NCBI RefSeq assembly: GCF_009909185.1
Contig: NZ_JAAAMV010000027.1
Span: forward strand, 106,017 to 170,016
From: Paenibacillus glycinis
GTDB taxonomy: Bacteria; Bacillota; Bacilli; Paenibacillales; Paenibacillaceae
DNA length: 64,000 nt
Direction of reading: 5' to 3'
The translations under genes were made by a program, and so were the position numbers. This document shows positions 36,223 to 44,414 of the stretch, one piece after another. Below the pieces are notes generated by a model. The model saw nothing but the letters and a program-made list of their open reading frames with translations, was not told where the DNA came from and made no database searches. Positions within the stretch are counted from its first letter, which is position 1. Every line of letters starts with the position of its first letter.

Positions 36223-37635
36223 ATGAAAAAACAACAAATCGGCGTGGTCGGGTTGGCCGTCATGGGCAAAAACCTGGCTCTGAATATTGAAAGCAAAGGC
36301 TTCTCGGTATCGGTGTACAACCGTTCGGCCGAGAAAACGAACGAGCTGCTCGAGGAAGCGAAAGGCAAGGATTTCGTAGGCACGTACAGCGTGGAGGAAT
36401 TCGTGCATTCGCTCGAGACGCCGCGCAAGATCCTGATCATGGTCAAAGCCGGACAACCGACCGACGATACCATCAACCAGCTCGTGCCTTACTTAAGCCA
36501 AGGCGACATCCTGATCGACGGGGGCAACGCCTACTTCCCGGATACGCAGCGCCGCAACAAAGACCTGCAGGCGCAAGGCTTCCGCTTCATCGGAGCGGGC
36601 GTCTCCGGCGGCGAAGAGGGCGCGCTCAACGGCCCGTCCATCATGCCTGGCGGCCAGCGCAGCGCGTACGAGCTCGTGGAGCCGATCCTGACGGCCATCG
36701 CGGCCAAAGTCAACGGCGAACCGTGCACGACCTACATCGGCGAAGACGGCGCGGGCCACTACGTCAAAATGGTCCACAACGGCATCGAATACGGCGACAT
36801 GCAGCTGATCGGCGAAGCGTACCATCTCCTGAAGGACGTGCTCGGCCTCAGCACGAGCGAGCTGCACGACATCTTCACGGAATGGAACAACGGCGAGCTG
36901 GACAGCTACCTGATCGAGATCACGGCCGATATCTTCGGCAAGACCGATCCGGAGACGGGTAAACCGATGGTCGACGTCATCCTCGACTCGGCCGGACAGA
37001 AGGGCACGGGCAAATGGACGAGCCAAAGCGCGCTCGACCTCGGCGTACCGCTGTCGATCATCACGGAATCCGTATTCGCGCGGTTCATCTCCGCGATGAA
37101 GGAAGAGCGCGTGGCCGCCAGCAAGCTGCTGCACGGACCGGCGGGATCGAGCTACACAGGCGACCGCGGCGCTTTCATCGAAGCCGTTCGCAAAGCGCTG
37201 TTCGCGAGCAAGATCGCGTCGTACGCCCAAGGCTTCGCCCAAATGCGGGCAGCCTCCGAGGCGTATAACTGGAACCTGAACTACGGCGCCATCGCGATGA
37301 TCTTCCGCGGCGGCTGCATCATCCGCGCGGGCTTCCTGCAAAATATCAAGGACGCGTACGACCGCGATCCGTCGCTGAAGAACCTGTTCCTGGACGACTA
37401 CTTCAAGAACGTCGTCGAGAGCTACCAAGGCGCATGGCGCGAAGTGATCTCCGTCGCCGTGACCAGCGGGATTCCGGTTCCGGCGTTCTCCTCCGCGCTG
37501 GCGTACTACGACAGCTACCGCTCGGAGCGCCTGCCGGCGAACCTGCTGCAAGCGCAGCGCGATTACTTCGGCGCGCACACGTTCCAACGCGTCGACCGCG
37601 AAGGCACGTTCCATCACCAATGGATGGAGCAATAA
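36223..37635 (+). CDS. gnd: 6-phosphogluconate dehydrogenase, decarboxylating
   Basis: 470 residues. NADP-binding [17 protein letters not shown] at the N-terminus, substrate-binding [11 protein letters not shown], catalytic Lys in [19 protein letters not shown], and the C-terminal helical domain with the ending GAHTFQRVD. Converts 6-phosphogluconate to ribulose 5-phosphate with NADPH and CO2 release. Last gene of the operon, 16 bp after pgi, followed by a strong terminator. Confidence 0.97.
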   Translation: MKKQQIGVVGLAVMGKNLALNIESKGFSVSVYNRSAEKTNELLEEAKGKDFVGTYSVEEFVHSLETPRKILIMVKAGQPTDDTINQLVPYLSQGDILIDGGNAYFPDTQRRNKDLQAQGFRFIGAGVSGGEEGALNGPSIMPGGQRSAYELVEPILTAIAAKVNGEPCTTYIGEDGAGHYVKMVHNGIEYGDMQLIGEAYHLLKDVLGLSTSELHDIFTEWNNGELDSYLIEITADIFGKTDPETGKPMVDVILDSAGQKGTGKWTSQSALDLGVPLSIITESVFARFISAMKEERVAASKLLHGPAGSSYTGDRGAFIEAVRKALFASKIASYAQGFAQMRAASEAYNWNLNYGAIAMIFRGGCIIRAGFLQNIKDAYDRDPSLKNLFLDDYFKNVVESYQGAWREVISVAVTSGIPVPAFSSALAYYDSYRSERLPANLLQAQRDYFGAHTFQRVDREGTFHHQWMEQ

Positions 37636-37693
37636 TTCAAAAGCATGCTCGACCGTTACGCAGCCGTCTGCTATCGGTTGCATGACGTCATCG

Positions 37694-37724
37694 AAGCCCG
37701 CGGCCACCGGTCGCGGGCTTTTTG
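37694..37724 (+). terminator. Terminator of the zwf-tkt-tal-pgi-gnd operon
   Basis: AAGCCCGCG / CGCGGGCTT stem followed by TTTTT, about 60 bp after the gnd stop codon. Confidence 0.85.
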
Positions 37725-37849
37725 ATTCCTTCGCCCGTCTACAAGATCGTCGGCGAACATCCGCAGGAACAACGGATGAATTCAGGACGAGGCAGCCGCG
37801 CTTTCGGCTTGCCCCGCGGCTTTCTTAAGGCGACGGGGGCGAGAGCGGA

Positions 37850-37879
37850 TTGCCAACGGGCCTTCCGCTGTGGTATGGT
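37850..37879 (+). promoter_or_regulatory. Promoter of the small ORF / ABC-F unit
   Basis: TTGCCA (37850-37855), 18-bp spacer, TATGGT (37874-37879), 30 bp before the small ORF. Confidence 0.55.
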
Positions 37880-37909
37880 GAAGGTATCGAACGAAAGGAG
37901 GTGAGGTAG

Positions 37910-38080
37910 GTGAATCACGATTTGGTCAATTCCCGCATTAGCCAGCTGCCGATTGCCATGGCTGGCATTGTGCATGCATTTTCCGCGAACGGGATCCGTC
38001 TGTCCATTTACGACGATACGATTGACCATTCGCGAGAAGACGCCTGCCTCCACCACAACGGATGGCAGATGAACGGGTGA
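37910..38080 (+). CDS. Small ORF (56 codons) upstream of the ABC-F gene
   Basis: GTG 37910 with an AAAGGAGG site at perfect spacing; 56 codons (begins VNHDLVNSRISQLPIAMAG), ending at TGA 38078-38080. No family recognised. It lies behind its own promoter and 50 bp before a terminator hairpin that precedes the ABC-F gene. It may be an independent small protein or a regulatory upstream ORF; uORFs of antibiotic-resistance ABC-F genes are usually shorter. Confidence 0.6.
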   Translation: MNHDLVNSRISQLPIAMAGIVHAFSANGIRLSIYDDTIDHSREDACLHHNGWQMNG

Positions 38081-38130
38081 TTGCTTTCGCTTCCGGCCGA
38101 CGCCGGGAGCCGATCATCCGGCATCTGTCC

Positions 38131-38165
38131 AGAGGGCCGCGGCTTGTTGCCGCGGCTCTTTTTGT
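38131..38165 (+). terminator. Terminator in the leader of the ABC-F gene (possible attenuator)
   Basis: GCCGCGG / CCGCGGC core stem with outer AGAG/CTCT pairing, 7-nt loop and TTTTTTT. It lies between the small ORF and the ABC-F start (38210). A competing pairing CGGCC (38094-38098) with GGCCG (38135-38139) could disrupt it. Confidence 0.75.
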
Positions 38166-38209
38166 GCTTTCGAGCGCGGGTCTTCCGACATTAGAGGAGG
38201 ATCTTGACC

Positions 38210-40153
38210 ATGATAATCGTGAACATGCAGGATTTGAAAAAATACCACGCGGCCCAGCTCGTGCTGGACGGCGCGACGCTGCAGCTGCTGGAGGGCGAGA
38301 AGGTCGGCTTGATCGGCCGCAACGGCAGCGGAAAATCGACGCTGCTTCGGTTGATCGCCGGATATGAACAGCCCGACGAAGGGCTGCTCGCGATCCGAAA
38401 GGAGCTGAAGATCGGTTATTTGCCGCAGATACCGGCGGAGTTCGAGGCGCTCGCCGTCTACGACGTGCTGGCTTACGGGTTCCGGGAGTTAATGGCGGTC
38501 CGGGCGGAGATGTCGGCGCTCGAGGAACGGATGTCCGGCGCGGAAGCGGTCGGCGACGCCGCCGTTATGGAGCGGCTGCTGGGGAGCTATGCGCTGGCGC
38601 AGGAACGGTTCGAGCAGGGCGGCGGCTACGAGCTGGACACGGCCATCGATCAGGTGGCGAGCGGGCTGCAGATCGACCGTTCCTGGGACCGGCGAGCCTT
38701 CGCCAGCCTGTCCGGCGGCGAAAAGACGCGCGTCGTGCTGGCATCGCAGCTGGTCGTTCGCCCGGAGCTGCTGCTGCTGGACGAACCGACGAACCATCTC
38801 GACCTGCGCGGCATCGAGTGGCTCGAGACGTTCCTGAGGCGGTACGAGGGCGCTTGCGTGATCGTGTCGCATGACCGGTATTTCCTCGATGCCGTCGCCA
38901 CGAAGATGGTCGAGCTCGAGGACGGCGAAGCGTCCGTCTATCTAGCCGATTACAGTGGCTATACGAAGGAGAAGGAAGAGCGGCTGCTGCAGCAGTTCGC
39001 GCAATACCAGGAGCAGCAGAAGGCGATCAAGAAAATGAAGGAAACGATCCGGCAGCTCGAGGAATGGGGACGCATCGGCGGGAACGAGAAGTTCTTCAAG
39101 CGGGCGGCCTCGATTCGCAAGGCGCTGGAGCGGATGGAGATCGTCAAGCGTCCGGTCATGGAGCAGCGAACCGCGGAGTTCGCATTATCCCAGCAGGAGC
39201 GATCCGGCCGCAGGGTCGTCGCCTTCGAAGGCGTGACGAAGCGGTTCGGGGAACGCGCGATTCTTAACGGAGCCGAGGGCAGCTTGCTATATGGCGAGAA
39301 GGTCGTGCTGCTCGGAGACAACGGCTCGGGGAAAACGACGCTGTTCAAGCTGCTGCTCGGCGCGAGCGGGCCGGATGCCGGGACCATCGAGCAAGGCGCG
39401 CGCGTGGAGGTCGGTTACTTGGCGCAGCAGGAACCGGCAAGCGATAACAAGCGGACGGTGCTGGACTATTTCCGCACTGAAGGCGGTTTGGAAGAGGGCG
39501 AGGCGCGCGGCATTTTGGCGCGATATTTGTTCTACGGCAACGAGGTCTTCAAGCCGCTGTCGACGCTCTCCGGCGGGGAATGGTCGCGGCTGCGGCTGGC
39601 GGTGCTCGTCAGGCGCAAGCCCAACCTGCTGCTGCTGGACGAACCGACGAACCATCTCGATATCGCTTCCCGCGAAGCGCTGGAAGAGGCGCTGGAGGAA
39701 TTCCCGGGAACGGTGCTGGCGATTTCCCACGACCGCTACTTCATCAATCGCCTGGCGAAGCGCGTATGGGAGCTGAGTCACGGACGAATCGCGGCGTACC
39801 TGGGCAACTACGACGATTACAAGGAGCAGCGGGACGAACGCTCGGCAAAGCAAGAGGCGTCGCCGAGCGGCGATTCGCCGCGTATCGTCAAGCCGAAGCC
39901 GCTCGAGCGGCCGCAGACGGTTCGCGGATCGGCCGCGAGCAGCGGCCATGCGCGTACGAACGAGAAGCGCGCGGAGCGGCTTGAACGCGAGATCGCTGGC
40001 CTGGAAGCGGAGCTGGCCCGGACGGACGAACAGCTGCTCCGGCTCGATCCGTCAGCCGATGCGGAGCGGCTTGCGACGGGCTGGAATGAGCGGGAAGCGC
40101 AGCAGGCGAAGCTCGACCTGCTGCTGGAGGAATGGATGAGTATCGGGGAATGA
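38210..40153 (+). CDS. ABC-F family ATPase (YdiF/ribosome-protection type)
   Basis: 647 residues with two nucleotide-binding domains and no membrane segment. NBD1: Walker A GRNGSGKST (about 40), signature LSGGE, LLLLDEPTNHLDL. The interdomain linker (about 230-310) is charged and helical. NBD2: Walker A GDNGSGKTT, LSGGEWSRLRLA, LLLLDEPTNHLDI. The C-terminal coiled coil (about 575-640) resembles the YdiF/Uup group. ABC-F proteins bind the ribosomal E site and relieve stalling or displace antibiotics. ATG 38210 lies 9 nt after GAGGAGG; TTG 38204 is too close. The leader may be attenuated. Confidence 0.9.
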   Translation: MIIVNMQDLKKYHAAQLVLDGATLQLLEGEKVGLIGRNGSGKSTLLRLIAGYEQPDEGLLAIRKELKIGYLPQIPAEFEALAVYDVLAYGFRELMAVRAEMSALEERMSGAEAVGDAAVMERLLGSYALAQERFEQGGGYELDTAIDQVASGLQIDRSWDRRAFASLSGGEKTRVVLASQLVVRPELLLLDEPTNHLDLRGIEWLETFLRRYEGACVIVSHDRYFLDAVATKMVELEDGEASVYLADYSGYTKEKEERLLQQFAQYQEQQKAIKKMKETIRQLEEWGRIGGNEKFFKRAASIRKALERMEIVKRPVMEQRTAEFALSQQERSGRRVVAFEGVTKRFGERAILNGAEGSLLYGEKVVLLGDNGSGKTTLFKLLLGASGPDAGTIEQGARVEVGYLAQQEPASDNKRTVLDYFRTEGGLEEGEARGILARYLFYGNEVFKPLSTLSGGEWSRLRLAVLVRRKPNLLLLDEPTNHLDIASREALEEALEEFPGTVLAISHDRYFINRLAKRVWELSHGRIAAYLGNYDDYKEQRDERSAKQEASPSGDSPRIVKPKPLERPQTVRGSAASSGHARTNEKRAERLEREIAGLEAELARTDEQLLRLDPSADAERLATGWNEREAQQAKLDLLLEEWMSIGE

Positions 40154-40259
40154 GGAGCCTTCCTGGATGAATGTTAAGGTATTTTTAGGAAAAATTAGGA
40201 TCTATTAGCCAATCCCTTATGCTATAATAGGTTGAATTTGGAAGAAATACCTATTTAGA

Positions 40260-41750
40260 ATGGGAGTGGGGAAGTTGAAAGGGTTGCGTTACAACCATCT
40301 GGCGCAGATCGCCGTCTTCGGTACGGCACTGATCATGTCCGGATGCAGCTTGACCGGCGGAGGCGCCGATGCAAGCGACGAGAAGTCGGCGCTGAAGATC
40401 TTGTACTATGACGAACGGTCCTTTTATGACCAGTACGGTACGTTGTATTCCGCGCTTCATCCCAATGTCGAGCTTACCGTCGTCTCCAACCAGAACTATA
40501 CGAACGAACCGGTGAAGGATCCCGACGCGGAGCTGCAGAAATTCATCGACAAGGAAAATCCCGACGTGCTCATCCTGGGCAACGATCAGTTGACGAAGTT
40601 CGCCAAGGACGGCAAGCTTCTGGAGCTGGATGCGCTGATCGCGGAGAAGGACTACCATCAGGAGACGCTCATTCCGGGACTCATCGATTACATGAAGCAG
40701 CTCGGCGACGGCAAGGTATACGGGTTGTCCCCGAGCTTCTATAGCCAGGCGATATTCTACAACAAGGATTTATTCGCGAAATACGGCATTCCGCTGCCGC
40801 AGGACAAGATGAGCTGGGAGCAGCTGCTCCAGCTGGCGAAGCGTTTTCCGACGGACGGCGCCAAGGACAAGCGCGTCTACGGGCTGAACTTGGGCTATAA
40901 CACCGACGCGTATCAGCTGGGCTCCACGATCGGGGCTTCCCAGAACCTGGCAATGTTCAACGCGGCCAGCGGGCAGGTCACGGTCAATACCCCGTCGTGG
41001 AAGAAGGTTTTCCAGACGGCGGTAGACGCGTTGAAATCCGGTTCCTTATACGTCGAGGATCCCAATGGCAACAGCGGATCCTCCACTTACGAAGATTACA
41101 TGCTTCGCGATCCGTTCCTCGCGGGCAGGCTGGCCATGAAGTTCGAAAGCACGTACATGCTGGAACAGATCAAGGAAGCGCAGAGCAGGCTCAAGGATAA
41201 GGTCGTGCAAAACTGGGACCTTGTCACCGTTCCCGTCGACCCGCAGAACCCGGACGGCAGCACGAACATGAACTTCGGGCAAATCTTCGCCATCAATGCG
41301 AAGTCGGCGAACGCCGACGCCGCCAAGGAATTCATCCGTTACATCACGGGCGAGGAATTCGCGAGGGTGACGTCCAAGGTCAACTCGGGCGGCTTCTCCG
41401 TGCGGACGACGTACTTGAAGGACGACGCCAACCACAACATGCAGGCATTCTATATGCTGAAGCCGGTACAGTCCAACCTGTACAAGGACTACGACAAACT
41501 GCCGCCGAACTTCTATATGACATTCACGAACCTGATCCAGCAAGAAATGAAGAGCGCCGCCGACGGGAAAAAGTCGGTCGACGCCGCGCTCGACAAGGCG
41601 CAAGCCGAAGGGCAGCTGGCGATGACGCAAGAGTTGGCGAAGGCGAAGAACCAGCCGGACGCGGGAGCATCGCCCTCGGCCGGAGGCGATGCGTCTGCCG
41701 ACGGCGATGCATCGGCCGCGGGAACCGCGGCAACGAACGCTTCGAAATAG
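40260..41750 (+). CDS. Orphan ABC transporter substrate-binding lipoprotein (SBP_bac_1 type)
   Basis: About 491-496 residues. Lipoprotein signal with LIMSGC lipobox, family 1 sugar-type binding fold (LKILYYDERSFYDQYG, AELQKFIDKENPDVLIL, FYNKDLFAKYGIPLP), and an Ala/Gly/Ser/Asp-rich low-complexity C-terminal tail (about 465-496). No permease or ATPase gene is adjacent, so it is an orphan, and may serve as a sensor for a membrane kinase or a distant transporter. Start could be ATG 40260 or TTG 40275; GGGAG at 40262 favours TTG. Confidence 0.85.
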   Translation: MGVGKLKGLRYNHLAQIAVFGTALIMSGCSLTGGGADASDEKSALKILYYDERSFYDQYGTLYSALHPNVELTVVSNQNYTNEPVKDPDAELQKFIDKENPDVLILGNDQLTKFAKDGKLLELDALIAEKDYHQETLIPGLIDYMKQLGDGKVYGLSPSFYSQAIFYNKDLFAKYGIPLPQDKMSWEQLLQLAKRFPTDGAKDKRVYGLNLGYNTDAYQLGSTIGASQNLAMFNAASGQVTVNTPSWKKVFQTAVDALKSGSLYVEDPNGNSGSSTYEDYMLRDPFLAGRLAMKFESTYMLEQIKEAQSRLKDKVVQNWDLVTVPVDPQNPDGSTNMNFGQIFAINAKSANADAAKEFIRYITGEEFARVTSKVNSGGFSVRTTYLKDDANHNMQAFYMLKPVQSNLYKDYDKLPPNFYMTFTNLIQQEMKSAADGKKSVDAALDKAQAEGQLAMTQELAKAKNQPDAGASPSAGGDASADGDASAAGTAATNASK

Positions 41751-41783
41751 CGACGCCAAATAAGCCAAGTCATTCGTCACGGC

Positions 41784-41819
41784 GGGCTGCTTTCCGAATC
41801 GGAAAGCAGCCGTTTTTTT
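41784..41819 (+). terminator. Terminator of the orphan binding-protein gene
   Basis: GGCTGCTTTCC / GGAAAGCAGCC stem, 4-nt loop region, then TTTTTTT. Confidence 0.9.
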
Positions 41820-41984
41820 ATCCAGCCAGGATGGGCTATGCGGCTAAGGCCTACCAGGCTAAAACTTGACCGAAGCCGACGGAAAATTTGCCCGCTGTGC
41901 GATTGAACTATTTACAAACCGTTAGTCGGTATGTAAAATAAGGTCATACAATAATTTACAGTGAGAAGGAGAGATGATTCATTC

Positions 41985-42446
41985 ATGAATACGCTGCTGC
42001 TTCTGCATCTGATAGGCGTCGTGGTTTTCGTCGGCAATATCGTTACGGCGGCTTTCTGGAAGGTCCGCGCGGACATCGGGAAGAATCCGGTCGCGATTCA
42101 CGCCGCGGTAAAGTCCGTCATGCTTGCCGATTACGCGTTCACGCTTCCCGGCCTCATCCTCATCGTCGTATCCGGAATGTTGATGGCAAAGCAGGCGCAA
42201 TGGCCGATGCACGGGATGAACTGGCTGACGGTGTCGCTCCTGTTGTTCGCCGTCACGGGACTGATCTGGCTTGCGGTGCTCGTCCCCCTCCAGCGCGCGA
42301 TGATCCGGCACAGCGCGGCCTCCGTGGAGAGCGGGCGCGTCACCGAGGCCTACAAACGGGCTTCGCTGCAATGGGCGGTATTCGGCATCGCCGCGACGCT
42401 GCTGCCGATCGTCATCATGTACCTGATGGTGTCGAAAAGCTTCTGA
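41985..42446 (+). CDS. DUF2269-type membrane protein
   Basis: 153 residues with four hydrophobic segments (LLLLHLIGVVVFVGNIVTA; LADYAFTLPGLILIVVSGML; LTVSLLLFAVTGLIWLA; AVFGIAATLLPIVIMYLM). Pattern of the DUF2269 integral membrane family, function unknown. ATG 41985 follows AAGGAGAG. Single gene before the MDR reductase. Confidence 0.75.
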   Translation: MNTLLLLHLIGVVVFVGNIVTAAFWKVRADIGKNPVAIHAAVKSVMLADYAFTLPGLILIVVSGMLMAKQAQWPMHGMNWLTVSLLLFAVTGLIWLAVLVPLQRAMIRHSAASVESGRVTEAYKRASLQWAVFGIAATLLPIVIMYLMVSKSF

Positions 42447-42520
42447 TCCTTTTGCGGATTGCCTCCGGATCGACTATGATAGGCTTGAGATAAAGAGCCC
42501 ATATCGCAAAGGAGACTATC

Positions 42521-43507
42521 ATGATGAGATCGATCGTCCTGCAAGCGCCCGGCGAGCCCCAGAGCTTATCCCTCGTGGAGCTCCCGTTACCCGAACCCGG
42601 GCCGGGAGAAATCAGGGTCCGCATCAAGGCGGCCAGCCTGAATCCGGCGGATTACAAAATGGCCAAGAACGGGCATCCGGATTGGAGCTACCCGTTCATC
42701 CCCGGCTTGGACGGAGCCGGCGTCGTGGACAAGGTCGGCGAAGGGGTCGCGCAGTGGAACGAAGGCGACCGCGTCGTCTACCACGGCAGCTTCATTAAGC
42801 CGGGCAGCTTCGCGGAGTACGGCGTAGCGAAAGCGAACGCGGCAGCCCGCATCGCGGACGGCCTCTCGTTCGAGGAGGCGGCAGCGTTCCCATGCGCCGG
42901 GCTGACGGCATACCAAGCGCTGAACCGAAAGATGAAGCTTGGAGCGGGCAGCTCCATCCTGATCCATGCGGGCGCCGGCGGCGTGGGCGGATATGCCATC
43001 CAGCTGGCGAAAGCGTTCGGAGCCGCGCAGGTCATCACCACGGCTTCGCCGGCTAATTTCGAGTATGTGCGGTCGCTCGGCGCCGATGCCGTCATCGATT
43101 ACGGCACGGAGAACGTCCATGATCGCGTGATGGCCCTGACGGAGGGACGCGGCGTCGATTACGCGCTGAATTCCATCAACCGCCAGTCGGCGCAGGCCGA
43201 TCTGGCGATGCTGGCTTTCGGCGGGCAGCTGGCTTGCATCGCGGGCGCGCCGGAGACGGTGGCGGATTTCCAGCCTTCGCACAAATCGTTCACCGTGCAC
43301 AAGCTCATGCTCTCCGGAGCGTATTTGGCTGGCGACGAACGCGCGGAGCGCGATTTGAGCGCGATGGCGGAGGCATTCATGACGCTCATGACGGCGGGGA
43401 AGATCCTCCCGACGATCGGCAAACGCATCGCGCTCGAGGACGTGCCGCAGGAGCTGACGCGGCTTTCGCAGCGACATGTTCAAGGGAAAATCGTCGTCGT
43501 GTTGTAG
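42521..43507 (+). CDS. MDR family zinc-independent alcohol dehydrogenase/quinone oxidoreductase
   Basis: 328 residues. N-terminal GroES-like domain (EIRVRIKAASLNPADYKMAK, FIPGLDGAGVVDKVG) and C-terminal NADPH-binding fold with AGAGGVGGYAIQLAKAFGA. No catalytic zinc ligands (Cys-His-Glu pattern absent), so it belongs to the quinone oxidoreductase-like group. AAAGGAGA upstream. Substrate unknown. Confidence 0.88.
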   Translation: MMRSIVLQAPGEPQSLSLVELPLPEPGPGEIRVRIKAASLNPADYKMAKNGHPDWSYPFIPGLDGAGVVDKVGEGVAQWNEGDRVVYHGSFIKPGSFAEYGVAKANAAARIADGLSFEEAAAFPCAGLTAYQALNRKMKLGAGSSILIHAGAGGVGGYAIQLAKAFGAAQVITTASPANFEYVRSLGADAVIDYGTENVHDRVMALTEGRGVDYALNSINRQSAQADLAMLAFGGQLACIAGAPETVADFQPSHKSFTVHKLMLSGAYLAGDERAERDLSAMAEAFMTLMTAGKILPTIGKRIALEDVPQELTRLSQRHVQGKIVVVL

Positions 43508-43620
43508 AGGCGCCGTCGAACGGAACGGATAAATCGGCCGGAACGGTAATTATCGTCGGGACTTTATCCGATACATAAGGAGAAGGGCCGAATACCGCAA
43601 CCGGAAGGAGGTAACCAAGC

Positions 43621-43797
43621 ATGGATATTGCCGCGATGTCGATATCGATGGCTCAGGGAAGCTTGGCGCAGGCCGTCGGAATCCGCGTGCTCAAGATGGC
43701 AACCGATCAATCCACGGCGCAATCCCAACAATTGATTCAAATGATGCAGCAAAGCGTGCAGCCGAATTTGGGCGGCAATCTCGATCTTCGCGTTTAA
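43621..43797 (+). CDS. YjfB family putative motility protein
   Basis: 58 residues starting MDIAAMSISMAQGSLAQAVG and ending GGNLDLRV, the characteristic pattern of YjfB-family small proteins, which are associated with motility genes in Firmicutes; role unknown. A strong GGAAGGAGGT site precedes ATG 43621. No flagellar gene is in the window. Confidence 0.85.
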   Translation: MDIAAMSISMAQGSLAQAVGIRVLKMATDQSTAQSQQLIQMMQQSVQPNLGGNLDLRV

Positions 43798-43850
43798 CCC
43801 GGACTGTGCTAGAATGGGAGCAAGGTACGGGAATCAAGGAGGAATCGAAC

Positions 43851-44207
43851 ATACTCGCCGCCATATTCGTAGGATTAGTCGCTTTGGAGCATGTTTATAT
43901 TTTGGTGCTGGAAATGTTTATGTGGACGACCCCGCGCGCCAGGAAAGCCTTCGGCACGACGAGGGAAGAGGCGGAGGCGACCAAGTCGCTCGCCGCGAAC
44001 CAGGGATTGTACAACGGCTTTCTCGCGGCCGGACTCGTTTGGGGACTGTTTCATCCCAATGACCAGACCGGACAGTCGATCGAATTGTTCTTCCTGATCT
44101 GCGTGCTCGTCGCGGCGTTGTTCGGCGGAGCGACGGCGAAGCGTTCGATCTGGCTCGTGCAGGGCCTGCCGGCATTGATCGCGCTCATTTTCGTACTGGT
44201 TCAGTAG
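43851..44207 (+). CDS. DUF1304 family membrane protein, probable non-ATG (ATA) start
   Basis: About 118 residues with four hydrophobic helices; FVGLVALEHVYILVLEMFMW, TTPRARKAFG, LAANQGLYNGFLAAGLVWGL and QGLPALIALIF are typical DUF1304. The frame is open from GTG 43806, but that codon has no ribosome site and sits at a TAGAAT -10-like hexamer. AAGGAGG (43836-43842) points to ATA 43851, exactly where family alignments would place the N-terminus. Function unknown. Confidence 0.75.
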   Translation: MLAAIFVGLVALEHVYILVLEMFMWTTPRARKAFGTTREEAEATKSLAANQGLYNGFLAAGLVWGLFHPNDQTGQSIELFFLICVLVAALFGGATAKRSIWLVQGLPALIALIFVLVQ

Positions 44208-44414
44208 CGGGCAGCGGATAAAGGCCCGCAGCGAGACCGACGAAGCGCATAAGAAACCCACGATGAAGATCGTGGGTTTTTCGCTTGCGGAGGATCCGCC
44301 GGATAATCGCGTACGACTTCCATTCCGGAAGATGCTATCATAGGAAAGCAGGGAATTGTCGAACCCGCTCGAATGGCGGTTCGCGCATGCATGCACACGG
44401 GAGGGCAGCAGCCA

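Noticed and set aside
36493..37707. 404-codon minus-strand frame opposite gnd
   Set aside because: Antisense shadow of 6-phosphogluconate dehydrogenase; no motif or ribosome site.
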